Below, in pieces: positions 42,094-49,893 of a DNA stretch of 62,661 nucleotides. The first letter of the stretch is position 1, and each line of letters begins with the position of its first letter. Under the pieces are notes generated by a model that was not told the DNA's origin, made no database searches, and saw only the letters and a list, made by a program, of their open reading frames with translations. The stretch lies in contig JADJJU010000013.1 of NCBI GenBank assembly GCA_016706365.1, forward strand, positions 1 to 62,661, written 5' to 3'. The stretch comes from Saprospiraceae bacterium. Its GTDB lineage: Bacteria; Bacteroidota; Bacteroidia; Chitinophagales; Saprospiraceae. Made by a program: the position numbers and the translations under genes.

Positions 42094-42816
42094 TCAGAGC
42101 ATCTCAAACTTGACAGTCAATGTCTTTTGGAGCACTACCGAGGGTTCAGGTTTGTTGCTTTCCTGAAACATAGCTCCCAGCATTCCAAATAATCCGCCCA
42201 TGCCCATATCTCCCACATTTCCAGGAGCAGTGACTTCGGAGATTGAAATAATGGAACCTGCTTTTTTTCCTGCTAATCCTGCTACGAAGGTCGCTTTCTC
42301 CTTTGCTTTTTTAACCACATTTTCATATAGTTTTTTCTCTTCTGCTTCTGACTTAGAAGAGCTCACATTAGTAATGGAGGTAGTAACATAATCTTTACCC
42401 ACAAGTTGATTATACAATTTCTTCACTTGCTCCATACTGGTAAATTCAACGGTAAAGGAATTTTTTGCCACATCAAATACAGAAGCTTCTATTGTATAAG
42501 CGCGTCCTCCACCTGCCCGATATTTCAACTTTTGTGCTTTTAATAGTTGCTCGATTCTGTCCGTATTCGTTTGAAGCTGAACCATGGACAATTTATTGAT
42601 ATCGATTTCTTTATATTCTCCTGTGTTCTCGTCATATCCGCTTTGAGCATTATAGAGTGTGTCCGTTTTTCCTGCTGTTACCGAAATTTCATATGTGATA
42701 TTATCGGGGAGCAACAGCATGGTATCAGATACAATTACTTCTAGGGTGCCGGGATTCATTTGAGAATGGCTAACAAATGAAATAAAGCAAAGCAGGATGC
42801 AGAATAGGGTTTTCAT
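42094..42816 (-). CDS. SIMPL-domain (DUF541) exported protein
   Basis: 240 residues. A signal peptide (ends SFVSHSQ, about residue 19) leads into a SIMPL/DUF541-type domain. The LEVIVSDTMLLLPDNITYEISV start, QLQTNTDRIEQLLKAQKLKY and the helix KAKEKATFVAGLAGKKAGSI are the usual elements. A Gly/Met-rich stretch near the end is unusual. SIMPL proteins are periplasmic or outer-membrane associated, oligomeric, of unclear function; some are linked to oxidative stress. Monocistronic on the minus strand. Confidence 0.85.
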   Translation of the reverse strand: MKTLFCILLCFISFVSHSQMNPGTLEVIVSDTMLLLPDNITYEISVTAGKTDTLYNAQSGYDENTGEYKEIDINKLSMVQLQTNTDRIEQLLKAQKLKYRAGGGRAYTIEASVFDVAKNSFTVEFTSMEQVKKLYNQLVGKDYVTTSITNVSSSKSEAEEKKLYENVVKKAKEKATFVAGLAGKKAGSIISISEVTAPGNVGDMGMGGLFGMLGAMFQESNKPEPSVVLQKTLTVKFEML

Positions 42817-42915
42817 ACGAATGGTTTATTTTAAGTTGATGCAACTAAAATACTATAATTCCTTCAAGCATTCAATATTTATTTTTGACATCGAAGTTTT
42901 TCAAAAGCGCTGCAT

Positions 42916-43551
42916 TCATTGGAGCTTTATCTGTGGATTACTGTGCAACAACTGAATCAGGTGACTGGTATCTCCGAGGACTTCATCTACAATTCCATAT
43001 TCCTTTGCTTCTACGGCTGTCATATACTTATCTCTTAAAAATGTGTGCTCAATTTCTTCCCAGGTATGTCCGGTGTTCTGACCAATGATATGGAAAAGCT
43101 GAGTTTGTAGTCTTTCCTGCTCCCGGGTAGCAATCCTGACATCCTCTGTGTATCCCTTTGAACCGCCACCTGCAGGATGAAAATGAATAGTGGAGTGGGG
43201 TAGTGCGCATCTTTTCCCTTTTGAACCTGAACATAACAAAGCTGTAGCCATACTTCCTGTAAAACCCACTGCAACGGTAGATACAGGAGCCTGAATCATT
43301 CGCATAGTATCATATATAGCCATTCCTGCATAAATCACTCCTCCGGGACTCTGGATATACATATATATGGGCTGAGTCGCGGATTGACTATTGAGGTATA
43401 GCAACTGGGCAACAATAATATTGGCTACCTGATCATTGATTCCTGTTCCCAGAAAAATAATTCTTTCTTTCAACAGAAGGCTGTAAATATCCATAGCCCG
43501 TTCTCCCCGGTCAGTGTTGTCAATGACCATGGGAATTAAAAATTCAGACAT
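42916..43551 (-). CDS. clpP: ATP-dependent Clp protease proteolytic subunit
   Basis: 211 residues. Nucleophile Ser in GFTGSMATALL, catalytic His in STIHFHPAGG, and Asp in the RDKYMTAVEAKEYGIVDEVLG region complete the triad. INDQVANIIVAQLLYLNSQ and MYIQSPGGVIYAGMAIYDTM are typical. It forms the two-ring tetradecameric chamber used with ClpX or ClpA. Sequence around the active site (TGSMAT rather than AASMGA) differs from the commonest form, so it may be a second paralogue in the genome. No clpX lies next to it; the anti-sigma-like gene lies 11 bp upstream on the same strand. Confidence 0.94.
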   Translation of the reverse strand: MSEFLIPMVIDNTDRGERAMDIYSLLLKERIIFLGTGINDQVANIIVAQLLYLNSQSATQPIYMYIQSPGGVIYAGMAIYDTMRMIQAPVSTVAVGFTGSMATALLCSGSKGKRCALPHSTIHFHPAGGGSKGYTEDVRIATREQERLQTQLFHIIGQNTGHTWEEIEHTFLRDKYMTAVEAKEYGIVDEVLGDTSHLIQLLHSNPQIKLQ

Positions 43552-43562
43552 GTTTGTGTGAT

Positions 43563-43832
43563 TTATGAATTAAAAAATCGCAAAATTTTCTGCTTAAATG
43601 AGCTGTGGATTGGATCTGAAAATAAGTGATGATGAATGATATCCAGGTCCTTCTTTAATTCCTGCCTGCCGTATTGGCGAACGAAGTACATAGTCCTCTG
43701 TTGCCATTTTAATTGCTCTGAAAAAGTTTCATCGCTTTTCAATCTGTACTGGAATCCTATGATTTCAGTTTCTGAAAGCCGGGAAGACAGATAATCCTCT
43801 ATCAGTTGCTGATCAGTCCAGGAAGTCTTCAT
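43563..43832 (-). CDS. Small protein, probable anti-sigma-factor-like
   Basis: 89 residues. TDQQLIEDYLSSRLSETEIIGFQYRLKSDETFSEQL has the short helical form of the N terminus of Bacteroidota anti-sigma factors, but no membrane segment follows; the C terminus is basic (SSFKQKILRFF). It overlaps the sigma gene by 20 bp and is therefore co-translated. It may sequester the sigma factor in the cytoplasm. Role is inferred from context. Confidence 0.65.
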   Translation of the reverse strand: MKTSWTDQQLIEDYLSSRLSETEIIGFQYRLKSDETFSEQLKWQQRTMYFVRQYGRQELKKDLDIIHHHLFSDPIHSSFKQKILRFFNS

Positions 43833-44361
43833 AACTCAATGATTTTTCGCGAATGGATAATTGTACTTTCTGAAGGCATTTATGCTTTTGAACTGTAGCG
43901 GAACGAACACCCGAGAATCCAAATTTGCCTGCAATACTTTGAAGGCTTGATTTCTGAAAATAAAAGGCACTTAATAATTGCATGCATTTATCACCGGTTT
44001 GTGAGAGAAAGGAGAGGAGTCTGCTTTCTGACACTTGTCTGGCTGATTGTTCCTCTACAAATGCACCTGAATCAAATTCCTCCAGCGAGGTTCTCAATTG
44101 CTTCAGACTGAAATGTCGATACCACTTATTTTTAAGTACAGCGAAAAAGAAAGCTTTTTCATTCTGAATTTCTCCAAGTGCTGACCACCCATTTTTTTCA
44201 TATATATCTATTAATGACTCCTGGAAAATGTCTTTAGCTTCTTCCAGTGTACCCCCTTTGGAAGCAATCCATCGGGCAGCTGCAGGAAATGTATTTTTAT
44301 AAATGGCAATCCATTTTTCTTCGGCAATTTCTTTTTTCACAATTGCTGTTTCCATGATCAT
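43813..44361 (-). CDS. ECF-type RNA polymerase sigma factor
   Basis: 182 residues. Region 2 is suggested by GGTLEEAKDIFQESLIDIYEKNGWS and AFFFAVLKNKWYRHF; region 4 is diverged (QLLSAFYFQKSSLQSIAGKFGF ... VQKHKCLQKVQ). Members of this branch are less canonical than the 1012-1521 sigma. It overlaps the small anti-sigma-like gene by 20 bp; clpP follows that gene after 11 bp, so the three may form one stress-response unit. Regulon unknown. Confidence 0.8.
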   Translation of the reverse strand: MIMETAIVKKEIAEEKWIAIYKNTFPAAARWIASKGGTLEEAKDIFQESLIDIYEKNGWSALGEIQNEKAFFFAVLKNKWYRHFSLKQLRTSLEEFDSGAFVEEQSARQVSESRLLSFLSQTGDKCMQLLSAFYFQKSSLQSIAGKFGFSGVRSATVQKHKCLQKVQLSIREKSLSYEDFLD

Positions 44362-45072
44362 GTTATTTAAGTCTGTTAAAGGTATGTACCAATTGGAGTA
44401 CGAGTATCACCTTTTAATTATAAATATTTTCAAGCCAGAACTTTCATATTGAACACTTATGAAGCTACTATTATATAACTGTTTCCTGGAGCTGCATTTC
44501 TTTTGCATGAAGTAATTCAAATTAAACACCTTCCATAGTTTGTTAAATAACGAATATTTGATTTAATCAGGCTGTTCAGGCTGCTGTACCGGCCTTTTAA
44601 AATTTCTGTAGTTTTTCAAGCTGTTCGACACACAGTTGTCAAGCTCATTTTGACGACAAGTAAGCAGGCACAGAAGTCGAGCTTAAGAATAAACTTCAGC
44701 TATCGCATCAATAAGTTTTAATTCAATATTCAAGTCCAAGTTGAATATAAAATAGGCGAGCGGCTTTGCATGCGCGGAGTGGAGAGCAGCGTAGAAAACA
44801 AGGAAATTTTAAACAGCCTTGATTTTTTGGTACTCGTACGTTTGTGATGACTTATTTTTGAATTTCATTCATTCATATTCATTAACAAGAAAGGATGGGG
44901 TAAGAAGAGCATTTTGTTACAGAAAACATTCTTGTATTTCGACCAAAGAGATTGCGCTTACCCCTATTCTTCTCAAATGCTGAATAGTATCTAGGGAATA
45001 ATTTATAAAGTTATATCCGCGTAGACAGAGGTAAAAGCTTACAGAAGAAATCCTTTTACAAACTGAGTTATC
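44362..45072. other. Intergenic region of ~710 bp
   Basis: No credible gene. A CAAGG..CCTTG hairpin lies around 44798-44824, with a flanking GATTTTTTGGTACT sequence of a type common in Bacteroidota intergenic DNA. The rest is AT-rich with nothing recognised. The IS110 relic begins right after it, so part may be ancient IS flank. Confidence 0.5.
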
Positions 45073-45967
45073 ATGAAAGGAGTAGTTGGCATTGACATTT
45101 CAAAGGCAATATTTCACGTTTGCTTTATGCTCAAATTGGAGAACAAGGAGTCTAAGGTTTTAGGCATGTACAAGTTTTGACAATACTGATTCTGGGGCAA
45201 TGGAATTGGTGAATGGGTGAAAAGAAAACAGAGAAGACGTTTCAGTTAACTATGTCATGGAAGCGACCAGTGTATACTATGAAAATCTTGCCTATTTTTC
45301 TCTACGAAAGTGGGCAGGAAGGTTAATCGGCAATGAAGATGAAAATTACATGAGAGCTTTAATGTAAAACTAAGACAGATAAAGTTGACAGTAAGGTAAT
45401 TGCCGAATATGGTATTAGAAAGAAACGTTGAAAAATGGAAGCCAATGTCGGGCAATTATAGACAAATAAGAGATATGGCCAGAGAGTCGATGTCTATTAA
45501 GAAAGAGATCACTAGGGCCAAGAATCAGCTTCATGCACTCAAGTACTCCAAAGTTAAGTGAGATGATGAAGCAAATGAAAGAAGCAAATAGAGTTTTATA
45601 AACATCAGCTTCAAAGGCTAAGAGTAGAACTTTTAAGCATTGCCAAACAGGATAGTGACCTATAAAAAGATCAAGAAACTTGAGACGATACGCAGAATTG
45701 GCCTGAAAACAGCAATAATACTGGTAAGTGAGACCAATGGATTCCAGTTGATCAGAAACATAAGACAACTGTGAGTTATGCTGGTTTAGACGTATCACAC
45801 AATGAGTCAGGAATGTACAAAGGCAAGTCTAAAATAAGTAGGGAATCGAAGAATAAGGCAAGCACTATATATGCCAGCAATGGCAGCAATAAGAAGCAAA
45901 AAAAAATGAAACAATTTAGTGACAGAATAAATGAGAAGAACCCAAATGTAAAGAGGAATCAATTGTA
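45073..45967 (+). pseudogene. IS110-family transposase relic
   Basis: Starts MKGVVGIDISKAIFHVCFML (the DEDD domain opening) at ATG 45073 and then breaks by frameshifts. At 45684-45850 the IS116/IS110/IS902 C-terminal domain is still readable in pieces: IRRIGLKTAIILVSETNGF, then VSYAGLDVSHNESG and GKSKISRESKN. Multiple frameshifts and in-frame stops make it non-functional. IS110 elements use a DEDD-type recombinase. The number of lesions shows old decay, unlike the single indels elsewhere in the window. Confidence 0.85.
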
Positions 45968-46559
45968 GCCTGTATGTAAACTATAATTCTGAGCTACGTA
46001 ATTTGGATAAAAGACGAGGAATTTGACAAAATTATGCTTGGAATAATACATCAGGAAAAGAGGAGACTAGCCTTCTTTGGTCAAAAAAACGGGCGACGGT
46101 CGCTCCGCACTAGATAGACTTCGAGAATCAACTGAAGCCTTCTTTGGTCAGAACAAATATAGAAAAAGAGAGAAATTTGCAGAAATAATTTGGATAGCAA
46201 CATAGTATCTTTTGGATCAAGCCAAAAGTACAAAGGCTGAGAAAAACGGTACATCAAAAGCTTGGATGAAAAGTTTTATAAATGTCCAATAGAAAGAGCT
46301 TAATAAAGGCAATATTTCATTGATACAATTGAAATTTTTTCTTAAATAGTTACTTCGCCCTTCTCTATTCATCAATTAATTGATACGCTTTACACATTGA
46401 AAATCGCCATTCATCAAAGATTAATTTTATTTGGTCGATGTCTGATGCACCTTTGTATTATCAATCAAACAAAAGAGATTTTAACTGTAACCAAAACCGT
46501 TTTACTCACATCTTAAAAAGTGTACAAACAATTACAACCCGCATTTTAAAATAAACATT
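45968..46559. other. Intergenic region after the IS110 relic
   Basis: The 15-bp word AGCCTTCTTTGGTCA occurs twice, about 46066 and 46136, around a GCGACGGTCGC palindrome; this may be a remnant of an element end. The remainder to the next ATG is AT-rich with no gene. Confidence 0.5.
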
Positions 46560-47225
46560 ATGAAAACTGTATTTTTCCTTTTCGCACTTTTGTCTTTTTC
46601 TTTTGTTTCTTCTCAGGCTTCTTCCACTAGATTGATTGGTAACGGAGTAGCTACAACCAACAGCAAACTACTATATGATTTCGAATCACTACAAGTAGAA
46701 GGTCCTTTCCAGGTATTTCTTACTTATGGATCAGTTGCCGAAGTAACTGTGGAAGCTGATCAGAATTTGATGTCTTCAATCGAAGTAACCCAGACGGATG
46801 GTAAACTGGTAGTAAGAGCGGATGACAGAATTTCTGCAAATTCCATTTTGACTCTGTATATCACTGTTCAGGAATTAACTGAAATGGATTTCAAAAATGT
46901 ATTCTCAGTAGAAACTACCAATACGCTATGGTCTGATGAAATGTCAATTGACATGGAAACTTTGGGCAATACTATTCTGAATCTTGTTTGCAATAAATTG
47001 TCAGTTGAGCTTACTGGTGCAGGCAATCTTGAGTTAAGTGGTACTGTCAATGAAATGTCCGTAATCAACAGAGGAATAGGAATGATTAAGACAAAGAATC
47101 TTGACATCAATACCATTTCTACTGAAAAAAATAAACTTCCTCTAAACATACAGGTGAAGCAATCAGGTTCCGAAAGAGAAATATTTTTCTTCCCTACTAT
47201 TGTACCTTATGCAGTGAGACCTTAA
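46560..47225 (+). CDS. Head-GIN (DUF2807) domain protein
   Basis: 221 residues. A signal peptide (about 1-19, ending VSSQAS) is followed by a right-handed beta-solenoid-type domain: FESLQVEGPFQVFLTYGS is the typical first motif, DGKLVVRADDR the second, and KLSVELTGAGNLELSGTV shows the Gly/Ser-turn repeats. Such proteins are common Bacteroidota envelope or surface proteins of unknown role; many are adhesin- or polysaccharide-binding-like. A terminator follows at 47262-47312. A second member is at 54998-55726. Confidence 0.85.
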   Translation: MKTVFFLFALLSFSFVSSQASSTRLIGNGVATTNSKLLYDFESLQVEGPFQVFLTYGSVAEVTVEADQNLMSSIEVTQTDGKLVVRADDRISANSILTLYITVQELTEMDFKNVFSVETTNTLWSDEMSIDMETLGNTILNLVCNKLSVELTGAGNLELSGTVNEMSVINRGIGMIKTKNLDINTISTEKNKLPLNIQVKQSGSEREIFFFPTIVPYAVRP

Positions 47226-47261
47226 GATCATACGATTCCAACAACCAAACCCCATGGTAAC

Positions 47262-47312
47262 GCGCAGGATTTGCAAAACAGGAAACCGGAACTCAAATAC
47301 CTGCGCTTTTTT
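47262..47312 (+). terminator. Terminator of the GIN gene
   Basis: GCGCAGG (47262-47268) pairs with CCTGCGC (47300-47306), extended by ATTTG..CAAAT; six T follow at 47307-47312. Confidence 0.75.
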
Positions 47313-47340
47313 ATTTTAAGCAATTTCAATTTTCCGTGAC

Positions 47341-48114
47341 ATGAATTTCCTTAGTTTTTTCCTTCTGGAATTGAGCCTTTTAATAATATCTCCGGGGAGT
47401 TTAAATTTTCTGAATATTACATATGCTTCAGATGTTGTTCAGAATTCCACTGAATCTGACTCTATGGCTACAGTTGAAATTGGAAATGAAAGTGGAATAT
47501 ATTTTACTTATCCGCTGAATTCTGTGAAGCTCATAATGCAACCCTGCGATTCATTAAATTCACAAGACGATTGGTTTTGTCCTGAACCAATATATTCCAG
47601 AAATTGGAGAGTTGGGGAATGGAAAGTATCTGAATTGCAGGCTAGTTTTACTATATATTTTTCACCCGGACCCAGTGTAGATCCTGAGTTCATTTTCATT
47701 GATAAAAATGGCAGGAAAATAGGCAGTATCCCTGCTTTGAATCTAAAAATTTACGGTGATTTGAAGATATATTCATCCGGTCATACCAATAACATGTTCG
47801 ATAAGAAGAGAATGTTTACAGTTCAAAAAGACACTATTCTGGAAATTAAACAAGCATTCTACGAGGTTGGAATTAAAGGAACTTTACTTAGGGATACAGA
47901 GCTGTTTACAGATGAGAGTTTCGGGCAATTGCAACAAACTGTATATAAAGGGGAGGAGGTTGAGATTATGTTTGCCTTGCCAGCAGGGGAGGATGAACCT
48001 TATGAGCGAAAATATTTAATAAGAACGGAGTTGGGTATTTTAGGTTATATCCTTCTTGAGAGTGAAGACACATACGGTGCTTTGATGAAAGATTTCTATT
48101 ATGCCGGGGATTAA
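47341..48114 (+). CDS. Exported protein with SH3-like C-terminal region
   Basis: 257 residues. The N terminus is a signal peptide (FLSFFLLELSLLIISPGS). The middle is not recognised. The C-terminal ~75 residues (GTLLRDTELFTDESFGQ, VYKGEEVEI, KYLIRTELGILGYILL) have the shape of a bacterial SH3-like domain, which often binds cell-wall peptides. It follows the GIN gene after a terminator and is probably transcribed alone. The family is unknown to me. Confidence 0.65.
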   Translation: MNFLSFFLLELSLLIISPGSLNFLNITYASDVVQNSTESDSMATVEIGNESGIYFTYPLNSVKLIMQPCDSLNSQDDWFCPEPIYSRNWRVGEWKVSELQASFTIYFSPGPSVDPEFIFIDKNGRKIGSIPALNLKIYGDLKIYSSGHTNNMFDKKRMFTVQKDTILEIKQAFYEVGIKGTLLRDTELFTDESFGQLQQTVYKGEEVEIMFALPAGEDEPYERKYLIRTELGILGYILLESEDTYGALMKDFYYAGD

Positions 48115-48117
48115 GGA

Positions 48118-48350
48118 TTGATAAGATTGAAGTTGCGAGTGTGAGTGTTTTGTGGTGAGTGTGGGAAGATTGAAAAAGATTGAGGTAGTGAGTGGGAGTG
48201 CTTTGTTGAGAGTTTGGGAAGATTGAAAAGATTGAGGTAGTGAGTGGGAGTTTTTTGTTGAGAGTTTGGGAAGATTGAAAAAGATTGAGCTAGTGAGTGT
48301 GAGTTTTTTGTGGAGAGTTTGGGAAGATGGAAAAAGATTGAAAAGGTAAA
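48118..48350. repeat. Tandem repeat of ~58 bp, four units
   Basis: Four diverged units of the form GATTGAGGTAGTGAGTGGGA, GTTTTTTGTTGAGAGTTTGG, GAAGATTGAAAAAGATTGAG follow the stop of 48114. No coding features. Confidence 0.75.
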
Positions 48351-48367
48351 GAGCTATTTATATTTGG

Positions 48368-49830
48368 GAGTGTAAACTAAACTCTGTCTGGTGTTAAAAT
48401 CATCATTTCAAATTTACTATTTTTTTGATTTCAGCTCTTAAATGCTTTTTTGAACCCCGAATAAAATTAGACAAGGGCGGCGACGTAGGAGCCGTTCATT
48501 TTACCCTTGGATTATTTTATTGGGGGTTCTTTCTTTGCATTTGGGTGCTGCAATCAAAGATCCACTTGCATGCGGTCTCCAAATCTGATAGCTAATTGTT
48601 GGGCTGTTATTGCCCAATTTTGTAGGGGTTGGGTCCATTTTTTAGAGATATTCTCGGTAGCCAGATAAATCAATTTTAATAAGGCTATATCATTGGGAAA
48701 AGCTCCTTTGGTTTTCGTTACTTTTCTCACTTGTCGGTGAAATCCTTCTACCGCATTGGTCGTGTATATCAAGCGACGTATTTGTTCATCATAGCTGAAA
48801 TACACCGTCAACTTTTCCCAATTGTTGTGCCAGGACCTCAACACAATTGGGTATTTCTTCCCCCAACTCTCATCCAATTTGAGCAGCTCTTGCTCAGCTT
48901 GTAATTTATTGGTTGCTTGATAAACGCATTTAAGGTCTTTCATAAATACCTTCTGATCCTTGGAGGCTACATACTTTAGTGAGTTCCGAATTTGATGCAC
49001 AATACAAGACTGGACCTCTGCTTGGGGAAATACCGTGGCTATAGCTTCACTAAATCCATTCAGATTGTCAATACAGGCAATCAATATATCATTCAAACCC
49101 CTTGATTTCAGATCTGTCAGTACACCCAGCCAAAAATTAGCTCCTTCCGATTCTGAAATATACATCCCTATTAGCTCTTTGCGACCATCCTTATTGACTC
49201 CCAATACATTGTATACTGCTCTACTTACTGTTCGGCCGCCATCTTTGACCTTATAGTGCATCGCATCTAACCATACTATGGTATATAACTCCTCCAAAGG
49301 ACGACATTGCCATTCCTTTACCTTCGGTATTATTCTGTCCGTAATCTCACTCAATGTAGCATGGGATATGCTCACATCGTACATCTCTTCTATGTGGGAT
49401 GAAATGTCCCGAAAGCTCATTCCTAGTCCATACAATCCAATAATCTTGGGCGCCAGGTTATCTGCCAGAACGGTCTCCCTTTTCTTCACAATCTCAGGAC
49501 TAAATGTGCTATGTCTATCCTGTGGTGTATTAATCAATATTTCCCCTGCTAATGTCTTGAGTGTCTTATTCCCTTTGCCATTTCGCTTATTACCCTGACT
49601 TCGTTGTGATTCATCCAAATGTCCGGACATCTCTGCTGCCAGTGCTGTTTCAATAAACTCTTTTAATAATGGTCCAAAAACACCATCTTTACCAGTAAGT
49701 GATTGACCCGAACGTAATTGCTCAAGGGCCTTGGCTTGCATAGCCTTGTATTCTTCGTTGTTCTTTTGTGTTTCCATCTAAGCTCTAATTTAATTGTTTT
49801 TTTTGCTTAGACAGAGTTCATTTTAGTCTC
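48368..49830 (-). mobile_element. IS256-family insertion sequence
   Basis: The ends are imperfect inverted repeats of 22 bp: GAGTGTAAACTAAACTCTGT at 48368 and the inverse of GAGACTAAAATGAACTCTGT ending at 49830, both continuing with CT. The element is about 1.46 kb and carries one intact transposase gene. No clear 8-9-bp target duplication is visible, so the flanks may have rearranged or the outermost bases be misplaced. It lies immediately downstream of the S46 peptidase terminator. Confidence 0.8.
48554..49777 (-). CDS. IS256-family transposase
   Basis: 407 residues, full length. The mutator-type catalytic Asp residues lie in VWLDAMHYKV and IACIDNLNGFSEAI, and the Glu in YTTNAVEGFHRQVRKVTKTKG. 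N-terminal SLTGKDGVFGPLLKEFIETALAAEM and NKRNGKGNKTLKT are the usual DNA-binding region. It catalyses cut-and-paste or circle-forming transposition. No internal stop or frameshift, so the element may be active. Confidence 0.97.
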   Translation of the reverse strand: METQKNNEEYKAMQAKALEQLRSGQSLTGKDGVFGPLLKEFIETALAAEMSGHLDESQRSQGNKRNGKGNKTLKTLAGEILINTPQDRHSTFSPEIVKKRETVLADNLAPKIIGLYGLGMSFRDISSHIEEMYDVSISHATLSEITDRIIPKVKEWQCRPLEELYTIVWLDAMHYKVKDGGRTVSRAVYNVLGVNKDGRKELIGMYISESEGANFWLGVLTDLKSRGLNDILIACIDNLNGFSEAIATVFPQAEVQSCIVHQIRNSLKYVASKDQKVFMKDLKCVYQATNKLQAEQELLKLDESWGKKYPIVLRSWHNNWEKLTVYFSYDEQIRRLIYTTNAVEGFHRQVRKVTKTKGAFPNDIALLKLIYLATENISKKWTQPLQNWAITAQQLAIRFGDRMQVDL

Positions 49831-49837
49831 ATAATTT

Positions 49838-49885
49838 AAAAAAAGGCAGAACTGATCTGTATTTATCCTCCAAATCAGTTCTGCC
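49838..49885 (-). terminator. Terminator of the S46 peptidase gene
   Basis: GGCAGAACTGAT (49845-49856) and ATCAGTTCTGCC (49874-49885) form a perfect 12-bp stem. On the minus strand seven U follow (49838-49844). The IS256 end lies 8 bp beyond. Confidence 0.88.
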
Positions 49886-49893
49886 CGACACAT

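Noticed and set aside
45255..45798. Minus-strand frames of 66 and 127 residues
   Set aside because: Antisense to the IS110 relic; composition and lack of features indicate chance frames.
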